Shown here: piece by piece, positions 46,466 to 55,010 of the stretch
Position numbering within the stretch: position 1 is the stretch's first letter
Layout: every line of letters begins with the position of its first letter
Assembly (NCBI RefSeq): GCF_000153325.1
Contig: NZ_CH724141.1
Coordinates: forward strand, 591,569-655,568
Reading direction: 5' to 3'
DNA length: 64,000 nt
DNA from: Photobacterium sp. SKA34
GTDB taxonomy: Bacteria > Pseudomonadota > Gammaproteobacteria > Enterobacterales > Vibrionaceae
Position numbers and translations under genes: made by a program
The notes under the pieces: generated by a model
The model's database searches: none
Told to the model about the DNA's origin: nothing
Seen by the model: the letters and a program-made list of their open reading frames with translations, nothing else

Positions 46466-47064
46466 GCAACCTCTCTATAAATACTATTTTTAATTAAAAC
46501 AACACATTCATGAATGAATCATATTTAATATAAATGAAATAGCCAAAACAAAGCAGCAACAAAAACAAACAATTCCTCAACTTTTGAGTTATTTACGCTC
46601 ACATTACCAACAATAAAGCTTAAAACCCATCATTTAAAACACAACTAATTACCGATAGAATAGATTGCAACATAAATATAACCATATGATTTAAATCACA
46701 TTTATATATTTATAGATGTTAAATAAAATAGAAATCAGACAAAAACAACTCATTGCATATAAAGCCGTGATAAAGATATTGTTCGCACTCAAAATTTTGC
46801 TTTCATTCTGCTGTATTATCACTCGTAATTGATATTATATTTACACGGTTGAAGACAACGGAATTCCCCACGGAGGGGACAACCTCAGCAGGCTGATATA
46901 GGGATGGTAGCCACATATCTATGGATGGCACAGCTTCAGTAGGTTGTTGAAAGGATTTGTTCAGAAAGAACCAACCGTACAATTCCCCCAGCAAAAATTG
47001 CTCCTAGGAATTGGAGTGATGACATAATCTTATTTTTTATAGATTTGTTTGAAATTGCAGATAT
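46466..47064. other. Intergenic region with a possible decayed small ORF
   Basis: About 600 bases before the tRNA terminator. On the minus strand an ATG at 47025 opens M-S-S-L-Q-F-L-G-A-I-F-A-G. A run of five G then separates it from a neighbouring frame (LYGWFFLNKSFQQPTEAVPS..., SLYQPAEVVPS) ending at 46803. Dropping one G would join them into a 73-residue single-TM protein with a duplicated Q-P-x-E-x-V-P-S tail. Weak evidence; otherwise nothing identified. Confidence 0.3.
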
Positions 47065-47095
47065 AAAAAAAGCCCGCAAGCAATTGCGGGCTTTT
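47065..47095 (-). terminator. Terminator of the tRNA operon
   Basis: Stem AGCCCGCAA/TTGCGGGCT with a GCAA loop, followed by six or more T on the minus strand, directly after tRNA-Asn. Confidence 0.92.
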
Positions 47096-47100
47096 CTATT

Positions 47101-47176
47101 TGGCTCCTCCTGCTGGACTTGAACCAGCGACATACGGATTAACAGTCCGCCGTTCTACCAACTGAACTAAGGAGGA
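47101..47176 (-). tRNA. tRNA-Asn (anticodon GTT)
   Basis: A 76-base tRNA including encoded CCA. The acceptor stem TCCTCCT pairs with AGGAGGA. The anticodon stem-loop reads GGACTGTTAATCC with GTT. The T-loop is GTTCAAG. Last gene of a four-tRNA operon. Confidence 0.96.
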
Positions 47177-47183
47177 ATTGTAA

Positions 47184-47268
47184 TGGTGGTGGGGGAAGGA
47201 TTCGAACCTTCGAAGGCAGTGCCGGCAGATTTACAATCTGCTCCCTTTGGCCACTCGGGAACCCCACC
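47184..47268 (-). tRNA. tRNA-Tyr (anticodon GTA)
   Basis: An 85-base class II tRNA with long variable arm and encoded CCA. Acceptor GGTGGGG pairs with CCCCACC. The anticodon loop is ATTGTAAAT with GTA. T-loop GTTCGAA. Confidence 0.96.
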
Positions 47269-47275
47269 GAAATAA

Positions 47276-47351
<76 letters not shown>

Positions 47352-47396
47352 ACATTAATTCGTTATTGCCAAGCTATCCAGCTAAATAATGAAATA

Positions 47397-47487
47397 TGGC
47401 GGAGAGATAGGGATTTGAACCCTAGATACGCTATAAACGTATGCCGGTTTTCAAGACCGGTGCTTTCAACCACTCAGCCATCTCTCC
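47397..47487 (-). tRNA. tRNA-Ser (anticodon TGA)
   Basis: A 91-base class II tRNA with long variable arm and encoded CCA. Acceptor GGAGAGA pairs with TCTCTCC. The anticodon loop TCTTGAAAA gives TGA. First gene of the array. Confidence 0.96.
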
Positions 47488-47500
47488 GTAAGTGTGGCGT

Positions 47501-47529
47501 ATGATAGCGATCACATTTTAAATTGTAAA
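47501..47529 (-). promoter_or_regulatory. Sigma70 promoter of the tRNA operon
   Basis: On the minus strand TTTACA, 17-bp spacer, TATCAT, placed to start transcription a few bases before tRNA-Ser. Confidence 0.8.
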
Positions 47530-47654
47530 GTGCCTCATAAACCTTATGCGTAACTTTTATACATTCAAACGATAGCGTGAAGAATTACACACCACCTCAT
47601 AAGAATTAGTGCAATTTGCTGTTTAAAACGCACACAAAAGCTCATCACTATTTT

Positions 47655-47888
47655 CTATAACTCACTATTCAAATACGCCTGAATCTCAGTTTGAACGCGC
47701 TCAAACTCAGCTTCTACGAGATAATAAGCTTGGTCTGATGAAAAATGTAGCTCATCTTGCTTTAGACAAATATTAATGACCGTTTGATCTGCGAAAAACA
47801 ACATAATAAATGAACTATTAAATTCAACACGCAAAATCGCTGCTTTATTCACTGTAAGATTATTATCAATTATCAATCCACGTTTCAT
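47655..47888 (-). CDS. Hypothetical protein, 77 residues
   Basis: A small soluble protein opening MKRGLIIDNNLTVNKAAILRVE, strand-rich in the first half, with an acidic helical end (LVEAEFERVQTEIQAYL). No signal peptide, membrane span or recognised domain, and no clear ribosome site before the ATG. Composition is protein-like and the frame has no competitor. It lies upstream of the tRNA operon on the same strand. Confidence 0.55.
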   Translation of the reverse strand: MKRGLIIDNNLTVNKAAILRVEFNSSFIMLFFADQTVINICLKQDELHFSSDQAYYLVEAEFERVQTEIQAYLNSEL

Positions 47889-48010
47889 GATAAATACCGA
47901 TTCAAAAAATCTGCAGTTACCATAACGGATTAATAGAATTTAAACAGAGAGACAAAATAACATTGAGTTTTTCAAGCAATGGGCACTATGCACTTACATC
48001 GTAAAAAATA

Positions 48011-48202
48011 CTAACGAGTCGTTTCATCAACCACATTTTTCTCGACAGTTTTCTCTTTAGCGGGCTCATCTTTAACCGCATTTTGAAAACCTTTTAATCC
48101 GTAGCCTAAATCACTGCCTAAGTTTTTTAATTTTTTTGTTCCAAATAACAAGACGAAAATAACAGCAACAATAAGTAGTTTGCCAATACTGATTTCCCCC
48201 AT
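48011..48202 (-). CDS. tatA: Lone TatA/TatE-type translocase subunit
   Basis: A 63-residue Tat component. The N-terminal helix ([17 protein letters not shown]) is followed by the hinge and amphipathic helix ([23 protein letters not shown]) with the F-G-T-K-K-L motif. The tail is charged ([12 protein letters not shown]). No tatB or tatC is adjacent, so it is probably a TatE-like paralogue supplementing a main Tat operon elsewhere. A small membrane protein gene lies 14 bases upstream on the same strand. Confidence 0.9.
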   Translation of the reverse strand: MGEISIGKLLIVAVIFVLLFGTKKLKNLGSDLGYGLKGFQNAVKDEPAKEKTVEKNVVDETTR

Positions 48203-48216
48203 GATGTTAGTTCCTG

Positions 48217-48504
48217 TTATTTTGTGGCTACGCTGGGTTGATGACTAATGTAAAAACCTGATTCATAACGATCTTTTAACCCTGCAAGGATGAATACCAT
48301 CGAAAAGCACACACTAATCACATTTTTCGCAAACAAAAATTCAGGATAAACATGGGTTAAAAAGAGATGAATCAGACACCACACAGAAATAACTTGTAGC
48401 CCAACAGTCATCAATTGCTGCCACGTTGATTTTAAGAAACAAGTACGCGTTAGCATGGCTAAAAAAAATACGACTGCTGCTGTCATTTCAATATAAAAAA
48501 ACAT
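48217..48504 (-). CDS. Small membrane protein upstream of tatA/E
   Basis: A 95-residue protein with three hydrophobic helices (about 3-20, 30-50, 58-75) and a short polar C-terminus. No family recognised. Its stop is 14 bases before the tatA/E start on the same strand, suggesting co-transcription and possibly a linked envelope role, which is inference. Confidence 0.68.
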   Translation of the reverse strand: MFFYIEMTAAVVFFLAMLTRTCFLKSTWQQLMTVGLQVISVWCLIHLFLTHVYPEFLFAKNVISVCFSMVFILAGLKDRYESGFYISHQPSVATK

Positions 48505-48628
48505 ATATCCACCTTATCTTCAAAGCTTTATTTCATGGTATAAAGTTTGATCTAAGGTTTATGTAATAAATACATTACGTCATATAAAGTTTTTATAAAG
48601 AACGATATTTAACAAAAATTGAGCCCAT

Positions 48629-49336
48629 TTAATTATCGGCTATCTCTCCATTGATCAAGCGATACCCCACCCCATTTTCAGTGATGATATATTGAGGTTG
48701 AGCGGGTGACTTTTCTATTTTATGACGTAATTGAGCGATATGAATACGGACATAATGGGCATGTTCGGTATAATTACCGCCCCACACTTCTTTCAATATT
48801 TGCTTATGGGTCAGTACCTTACCCATATTTTTTGCCAGTAAAGTTAGTATTTTATATTCTTTAGGCGTGAGCTTAATACTCTCACCGTTATACATTACCG
48901 TTTGCATTGCCATATCAAGTAATACATCACCAAAACGGTATTGACTCACTTCTGTCGCAGTGTTGTGGGAATGTAAGCGAAGAGCAACTCGAATACGGGC
49001 TAATAGCTCTTCACTACCGAAAGGCTTGGTTAAATAATCATTTGCGCCAGCATCTAATGCCTGCACTTTATCAGCTTCTTTATCACGAGCAGATATCACA
49101 ATAATCGGCGTCTCAGTCCAAGTACGAAGCTCTTTGGTAAACTCTAGGCCATCAGCATCCGGTAATCCTAAATCCAGTAACACTAAGTGAGGATTCCAGG
49201 ACACTATTTGCTTGAGCCCTTCTTGTGCGGTTTCTACCGTTTTAACGCTATAGCCGTGTCCTGTCGTTAAAATATCTAAAAATCGACGAATTGGCGCTTC
49301 ATCTTCAATGACTAATATTTTGCTATCACTATTCAT
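48629..49336 (-). CDS. kdpE: KdpE-like response regulator (OmpR/PhoB family)
   Basis: A 235-residue two-domain regulator. The receiver domain (residues 1-120) carries the phosphoacceptor Asp in LVLLDLGLPDADG near 54 and Lys in YLTKPFG. The C-terminal winged helix has LTPKEYKILTLLAKNMGKVLTHKQIL. Similarity to KdpE is strong (TPIIVISARDKEADKVQALDAGANDYLTKPF). Its ATG overlaps the kinase stop by 8 bases, so the pair is translationally coupled. The likely target is potassium homeostasis, and kup is next door. Confidence 0.88.
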   Translation of the reverse strand: MNSDSKILVIEDEAPIRRFLDILTTGHGYSVKTVETAQEGLKQIVSWNPHLVLLDLGLPDADGLEFTKELRTWTETPIIVISARDKEADKVQALDAGANDYLTKPFGSEELLARIRVALRLHSHNTATEVSQYRFGDVLLDMAMQTVMYNGESIKLTPKEYKILTLLAKNMGKVLTHKQILKEVWGGNYTEHAHYVRIHIAQLRHKIEKSPAQPQYIITENGVGYRLINGEIADN

Positions 49337-50795
49337 AAATGCCTGTTAAATCATATTTATCACAAGGAATGGTTACTTTAAAAATGCTACCGCCGCCAAG
49401 TCTTGGCGAGACGCTAATAGTACCGTTGTGGGCTGAAACAATCAGCTTACAAATAGCTAAACCTAATCCCGTTCCTTTGACTTTAGTGTGCTCTGAGCGA
49501 TAGAAACGCTCAAAAATTCGTTGAGTTTCATCCGGTGCAACACCGCAACCTCTATCGGCGATCTCAATAGAAAAGCATTCTTTTTGATAGTCTGTTGTGA
49601 TATCTATTGCTTCGCCAACAGGGCTATACTTCGCCGCGTTTTCAATAAGGTTCGCGATGATTTGTTCAATTAACGCATAATCGAGTGAAACTAACATAGT
49701 TTCACTCGTTAGGTTTATTGGATGCAACTTAACAACTTGCTCTATTCGTTTCGTCGCACTACCAATCACTTCTTCTGGCTCGACCCAGTCACGATTAGGG
49801 ATCAAAGTTTTCGTACTATAACGACTAATATCTAATAGCTTAGTTAAACTGCGATTTAAGCTATAACCTTCCTCTGCAATGGATTGTAATAGCTCTTTTT
49901 GAGTATCTATCGACAATTTTATTGTTGAATCACTCAAAGTAGTTGCCGTGCCAATAATTGATCCTAGTGGCGTTTTTAAATCATGAGAAACTGCCGCTAA
50001 TAGCGTATTTCGCATCTGCTCTAATTGGTTTGCTTCTTTAGCAATAGTAAGAGCGCTGTTAGCTTCTGAGCGTGACAAGGATAAGCTGATTAGTGTAGTT
50101 AAAATAGGGTTAAACAGTCTTCCTTGCTCTGATTGAATCACTAATACCCCAAACAATCCTGACTGCCCACAGAGTGGATGTAATGCCAAAGCGTCTGATA
50201 ACACTTCACTCGATTGTTCTCCTCGCAACATAAAGCGTTCAATCTCTGAATAATACTCACTTTGCTGTAATTTTTCATGAGAGGCCAAACAAAAAAGCGT
50301 GGGGGAAAATAGCCAGATCTGTGCTTTGAATTGCCCATTTCGCTCTAAATGTTCAATCGCTGATCTTGCGATCGCTTGACTTTCATTAAGCGAAGCCAAC
50401 TCTGATGCCAAATGATAATTACTATTTAATTCGGATTTTAATAGCTTATTTTTAATAATCTCTCGCTGCTGAGATTGCGTTATTTTAACTGCAAACACAC
50501 CACTAAAAGCCATAACAGTAAAGGTAATAATGTGCTGATAATTTTGAAATTTAAACGAATTATGTTCAGGTAAAACAAAGAAGTGAAAAGCAACAATACT
50601 GAGAGCAGTGATCACATAAGCAAACTTTCGCCTTAACCAAAAACCACTCACAATGTTAAGCAGCAACAACAGCATCGCGGTATCAGTTTCAATGATCACA
50701 TCACGAAATTTTACGCCAATGTAAGTCACCAAAACATATAACACCAATAATATCGCGGTCTTGCTCAGATCTTTCCAATTTGTTCGATTCGTCAT
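49329..50795 (-). CDS. KdpD-like sensor kinase lacking the N-terminal Kdp sensor domain
   Basis: A 488-residue membrane histidine kinase. The N-terminal four-helix DUF4118-type membrane domain (about 12-105; LNIVSGFWLRRKFAYVITALSIVAFHFFV) is that of KdpD. It is followed by a GAF-like region. Then comes the kinase core: H-box AAVSHDLKTPLGSIIG near 270, N-box IIANLIENAAKYSP, and G-box DRGCGVAPDE and GTGLGLAICK. Classic KdpD is near 890 residues with a KdpD/UspA cytoplasmic N-terminal half, which is absent here. The gene is complete, with no upstream remnant. The stimulus is likely membrane or K+ related. Confidence 0.88.
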   Translation of the reverse strand: MTNRTNWKDLSKTAILLVLYVLVTYIGVKFRDVIIETDTAMLLLLLNIVSGFWLRRKFAYVITALSIVAFHFFVLPEHNSFKFQNYQHIITFTVMAFSGVFAVKITQSQQREIIKNKLLKSELNSNYHLASELASLNESQAIARSAIEHLERNGQFKAQIWLFSPTLFCLASHEKLQQSEYYSEIERFMLRGEQSSEVLSDALALHPLCGQSGLFGVLVIQSEQGRLFNPILTTLISLSLSRSEANSALTIAKEANQLEQMRNTLLAAVSHDLKTPLGSIIGTATTLSDSTIKLSIDTQKELLQSIAEEGYSLNRSLTKLLDISRYSTKTLIPNRDWVEPEEVIGSATKRIEQVVKLHPINLTSETMLVSLDYALIEQIIANLIENAAKYSPVGEAIDITTDYQKECFSIEIADRGCGVAPDETQRIFERFYRSEHTKVKGTGLGLAICKLIVSAHNGTISVSPRLGGGSIFKVTIPCDKYDLTGIYE

Positions 50796-50857
50796 AAATC
50801 AAGCTATTTATCTTATAGTTAGCATTTAATAATACCTTTAGGGGAATTATCGATAAA

Positions 50858-50912
50858 GTAAAAAGAGCTTCAACAATTAGCACCATACTTATGGGATAAC
50901 TGTGAAGCTCTT
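50858..50912 (-). terminator. Terminator between kup and the sensor kinase
   Basis: Stem AAGAGCTTCA/TGAAGCTCTT with a 30-base loop, followed by TTTTT on the minus strand just after the kup stop. It implies that kup and the two-component pair form separate units or are joined by read-through. Confidence 0.7.
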
Positions 50913-50931
50913 GATATAACGCAAGTGAGCA

Positions 50932-52797
50932 TTAAATTTCCAGATGTACCCCAATTTCAATTAATCTATCTTGTGGTACATGTAGCCGTTCTGAAGTTCT
51001 CAACGCATTTCGGCTCAATAATATAAATAGCCTCGCTTTTAAATCATGCCATAACGTCGTATGTTTCAACTTCATTCGCTCAGATGACATAAAGAAAACC
51101 GTATCAATTTCATGCAATGAGAAGCCTTTACCATTACAAGCTGTGAATATTTGATCCATATCTAACGATTCTTGGTAACCCACATACGCAATCATCTGCC
51201 AGAACGAAGGAGATATTTGCTTTACTTCAATCCGTTTAAGTGGATGCACTCTAGGCTGATCAGGGTATTTAAACGTCATGAGAACATTACGTTCATGCAA
51301 AGTTTCATTATATTTTAAATTATTGACCAATGAAGCTGGCACATGCTCTTCATTACGGGTGAAATAAACGGCTGTCCCAGAAGCGCGAGGCCAATCTTTT
51401 TGCTCTAGCTCATTAACCATCGCTTCGGCTGACAACGGTTGTTTAATCAATTGGCTGATCCTTTCTCGCTCTAAATACCATGTAATCATTAAAAGAAATA
51501 CAATTGAACCTATTGTTAATGGAAGCCAACCACCATCGGATAATTTCAATGATGTCGCTATAAACAATAGTGCATCATATAACAGCATAAATGCCGCATA
51601 CTGAATAACAACGACCAGTTTCCATCCCCACAAATAACGCGCAACCACAAGAATAAATAAGGAAGAAATAAACATGGTGGCCGTCACTGCAATCCCATAC
51701 GCTGCCGCTAAACGTGCCGAGCTTCCAAACGTCAGTACCACAGTGATCACAAGTAAAAACAATAAAAAGTTAGCTAATGGGACATAGATCTGACCTTGCT
51801 CTTGATGTGAAGTATGCTGGATTTTGACTGGAGGTAGAAATCCTAAATTCACTGCTTGACGAGTTAATGAAAAAATCCCTGAAATCACAGCCTGCGAGGC
51901 AATCACAGTCGCACACGTTGCAAGAATGACTAAAGGTAAGCGCAGCATATCTGGCGCTAACATAAAGAACGGGTTATTAATATCCATCTGTTGTGATAAC
52001 ACTAACGCACCTTGTCCGTAGTAATTTAAAACTAAACATGGCATCACAATGAAAAACCACGCTAAGCGGATAGGTTTAATACCAAAGTGCCCCATATCAG
52101 CATACAACGCCTCAACGCCAGTGACGGCTAAAACAACTACCCCTAACGTAAATAAGGTTGCCGCACCGTGGTTTAAAGTGAAATGTATGGCATAAATCGG
52201 ATTAAGTGCATCTAACACTGTTGGATTTTTAATAATACTTAGTAAACCTAAAACACCAATAGTGCCAAACCATAACAACATTACAGGTGCAAACAGCCGG
52301 CCAATTTTTCCAAAGCCGTACTTTTGAATGGCAAATAAAACACAAATAATCGTGATAGCTATCGGTAAAATCATCGGTGTAAAACTGCGATTAATCACCG
52401 TGATCCCTTCGACCGCAGACAATACTGACATTGCTGGAGTAATAATGGCTTCACCAAAAAAGAAACCAGCCGCCAACATACCTAAAAATAAAATACCTTT
52501 TTTTAAATGCGGCGGCGCTACACTATGCGCTAAAGAGGTTAATGTTAAAACGCCACCTTCACCTTTATTCGAAGCCCGTGTTACTAACGCTAAATATTTT
52601 ATACATACCGTTATCACGAAGGTCCAAAATACTAATGAGAGAATACCAAAAACATTTGTTTGGTTAATGGCTATTGAGTGTTCACCTTCAAACATAGCTT
52701 TAAAGGCATACAATGGGCTGGTTCCAATATCACCATACACAATCCCAATAGATAGGCACGTCAGTACCCATAAAGACTGTTTTTGATTTTGCATCAT
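50932..52797 (-). CDS. kup: KUP/Trk-type potassium uptake transporter
   Basis: A 621-residue K+:H+ symporter of the KUP/HAK/KT family. It opens with SIGIVYGDIGTSPLYAFKAMF, the hallmark of Kup, carries 12 hydrophobic helices to about residue 450, then a cytoplasmic domain with GTAVYFTRN and VPASLVNNLKYN. Length matches E. coli Kup (622). It sits directly upstream of a KdpDE-like pair, suggesting co-regulated potassium import. Confidence 0.95.
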   Translation of the reverse strand: MMQNQKQSLWVLTCLSIGIVYGDIGTSPLYAFKAMFEGEHSIAINQTNVFGILSLVFWTFVITVCIKYLALVTRASNKGEGGVLTLTSLAHSVAPPHLKKGILFLGMLAAGFFFGEAIITPAMSVLSAVEGITVINRSFTPMILPIAITIICVLFAIQKYGFGKIGRLFAPVMLLWFGTIGVLGLLSIIKNPTVLDALNPIYAIHFTLNHGAATLFTLGVVVLAVTGVEALYADMGHFGIKPIRLAWFFIVMPCLVLNYYGQGALVLSQQMDINNPFFMLAPDMLRLPLVILATCATVIASQAVISGIFSLTRQAVNLGFLPPVKIQHTSHQEQGQIYVPLANFLLFLLVITVVLTFGSSARLAAAYGIAVTATMFISSLFILVVARYLWGWKLVVVIQYAAFMLLYDALLFIATSLKLSDGGWLPLTIGSIVFLLMITWYLERERISQLIKQPLSAEAMVNELEQKDWPRASGTAVYFTRNEEHVPASLVNNLKYNETLHERNVLMTFKYPDQPRVHPLKRIEVKQISPSFWQMIAYVGYQESLDMDQIFTACNGKGFSLHEIDTVFFMSSERMKLKHTTLWHDLKARLFILLSRNALRTSERLHVPQDRLIEIGVHLEI

Positions 52798-53026
52798 TGA
52801 TTTTCATGTACATCCCATATTGGGGAAATACTGTACCTTATGACTAAATAGAGGCTGGCAGGTTAACAAGGCGAAGATAAATAAAGGGTAATATTTACGA
52901 AGATAAATATAAAGAAAACATAAACTTTGTTTGTTTTTAAAACCAAAAGTACAGTTATACAACAATAAAAACGATAACTTTATTATTAAATATATTACAC
53001 AGCGTTCAAATACAGTATTCGTAAAT
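52798..53026. other. Intergenic region upstream of kup
   Basis: AT-rich spacer that should carry the kup promoter. An apparent 111-codon minus-strand ORF spanning 52804-53139 runs through the terminator and overlaps the end of the MFS gene, so it is rejected. Confidence 0.5.
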
Positions 53027-53063
53027 AAAAAAAGAGCGTAAGAAATATTCTTACGCTCTTTTT
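53027..53063 (-). terminator. Terminator of the MFS permease gene
   Basis: Stem AAAGAGCGTAAGAA/TTCTTACGCTCTTT with a short loop and T/A runs on both sides. Confidence 0.88.
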
Positions 53064-53104
53064 CAATATCTATTTTAAAAAAGGATCGAAATTTAGCAAT
53101 CAAA

Positions 53105-54571
53105 CTAAATGTTTTCGATATTCTTTCCTGATGTTTCAAATCTATATTTATATGTTACCCATGCACCAAATAGTGATGTAGCAACAAGACAAAGTAATAA
53201 ATTAAACACCCCTATTTCATGCATTAAAATAGGAAATAAGAACGCAGTTAAAATCGCACCCAACTTTGCAATCGATGCAGCAAAACCAGCGCCTTTAGCT
53301 CGAATTTTAACCGGGAACACTTCGCCTGAAATTAAATAAGTCTGGGCATTTGGACCAAGGTTATTCATAAAATTGAACAACATAAAGCCTAAAAACAGCA
53401 GATAAATTTGATAGTCATTATTTAGCTTTATCGACAAAGCAGCTAAAGCCAAACCAACCGCACAGCCAATAAAGCCATAAATTTGCAACTTCATACGACC
53501 AATCGATTCAGAGTAAATAATTGCGCAGATCACCCCAATAATAAGTAAGGAGTCAATCAATGCTGTACCTTTCGCAGAATATACAATGCTTGCTATCGTA
53601 CTATGAAGCACATCTCCTGCGACAACGACATGTGGATCAAGCACCGAGGCTAAAATGACAGGAGTAAAAATACCAATGCCATATGTACCTAAATCTTGGA
53701 TAAACCAAGGAGCAGAAGCCAAAATCGTTTTTGCACGGTACTTTTGCTTAAATAGCTTCTTGTAGCCACCTAACCATGAATGGTTCTCTTCACCTTCAGG
53801 GCACGGCACAACCGTCAATGTCATATCAGATTGAGGATCACGATTTAATAATCGTTTTAGTGACTTTTCAGCCTCTTTCTCTCGTTTTTTCGACATTAGC
53901 CAGTGTGCGCTTTCAGGAATAAAGAAACGTGCAACCGTTATTGCCAATGACGGAACTAATGCCAATATGTACATAAAGCGCCATGCATTAATATCCTCAG
54001 CATAAGTCAGTACGATAATGCCAGTGAGGATACCCAACAAAACACCAACTGACTGAAAAGCAAAAGCGCCAAGCACCAGCTTACCGCGATTTTTAGTCGG
54101 AATGCTTTCCGAAATCATTAAATGCGCGGTCGGGTAATCGCACCCTAATGCTAATCCGATACCAAAGTTAAACAGTAAGATAGTAAGATAAGATTGGCTA
54201 CATGCCATACCGACTAAAAAAACAGAAAGTAATGCCATCTCAATGATAAACATTTTCTTTCGTCCGTAGAGATCAGATAACCCACCTAACGCACTTGCAC
54301 CAATTAATATACCGAACAGTATTGAAGAACTCAGGGTACCTTTTTGAAATTCTGTTAAATGAAATTGTAGCGTGATCAAGGGCAAAGTTAGCCCCATCAT
54401 AAACACGATCATTCCTTCGAAAAACTTTCCAAATGTCGCCAATAACCAAATTCGCCACTGTAGCTTTGTCATTGACAGGCAAAAGCGGTTTGACCCTTCT
54501 TTCAATATTGATGTGTCATCAATATAGTTTTGAATAGTTTTTTGACATTGAATATTTAGATTTTGATTCAT
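53105..54571 (-). CDS. MFS transporter, sugar-porter-like
   Basis: A 488-residue 12-helix MFS permease. ATG 54571 is chosen; the TTG 15 bases earlier has no better site. The helix 2-3 loop is GGLSDLYGRKK and the second-half loop is YSESIGRMKLQIYG. Between helices 6 and 7 lies a long cytoplasmic stretch with PESAHWLMSKKREKEAEKSLKRLL, typical of the sugar-porter and organic-acid groups. GQ-type SEVFPVKIRAKG is present as SGEVFPVKIRAKG. A sugar, organic acid or phosphate-ester substrate is possible and cannot be chosen from sequence. Confidence 0.88.
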   Translation of the reverse strand: MNQNLNIQCQKTIQNYIDDTSILKEGSNRFCLSMTKLQWRIWLLATFGKFFEGMIVFMMGLTLPLITLQFHLTEFQKGTLSSSILFGILIGASALGGLSDLYGRKKMFIIEMALLSVFLVGMACSQSYLTILLFNFGIGLALGCDYPTAHLMISESIPTKNRGKLVLGAFAFQSVGVLLGILTGIIVLTYAEDINAWRFMYILALVPSLAITVARFFIPESAHWLMSKKREKEAEKSLKRLLNRDPQSDMTLTVVPCPEGEENHSWLGGYKKLFKQKYRAKTILASAPWFIQDLGTYGIGIFTPVILASVLDPHVVVAGDVLHSTIASIVYSAKGTALIDSLLIIGVICAIIYSESIGRMKLQIYGFIGCAVGLALAALSIKLNNDYQIYLLFLGFMLFNFMNNLGPNAQTYLISGEVFPVKIRAKGAGFAASIAKLGAILTAFLFPILMHEIGVFNLLLCLVATSLFGAWVTYKYRFETSGKNIENI

Positions 54572-54947
54572 GTTAAAAATCAGCAATGCTTATAGTCTTA
54601 CGACCAATATAAGTATTAAAGGTGCGCGTATATAAACACAGACGAGAGTAAAAATATAAAATATATTTTCTCTTGACTTAATGGATAATTGGACAAAAAA
54701 AGAATAAATATATCGATATATTTCAGTTAAAGAAGAAATATGACCAGTATTAATAGAGTAATCATAGGGTTAAATCTATTAATATTATTTATAACACTAA
54801 GTTAACACTGTTTTTTATTTTGAAGTTGTTATTACGTACCAAATATAAAATCTAACTTTTAATTTATGATATTCTACGTTTTTTTTAATTGCATTACATC
54901 AGCCAAAAAATAGGCACCTATATTTGATGAGAATAAAAAAACAAAAA
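54572..54947. other. AT-rich intergenic region
   Basis: About 375 bases upstream of the MFS gene with no ORF of substance. It should contain the MFS promoter; no operator recognised. Confidence 0.5.
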
Positions 54948-54972
54948 TAAAGCCCACTTGATAATGTGGGCT
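54948..54972 (-). terminator. Terminator of the HD-GYP gene
   Basis: Stem AGCCCAC/GTGGGCT followed by a T-rich run on the minus strand, about 40 bases after the stop. Confidence 0.82.
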
Positions 54973-55010
54973 AATCTTTAAAAACATCAAAAATATGTTA
55001 CATAAAATAA

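Noticed and set aside
52804..53139. A 111-codon minus-strand ORF upstream of kup
   Set aside because: It runs through the MFS terminator and overlaps the end of the MFS gene; low-complexity AT-driven composition and no ribosome site.
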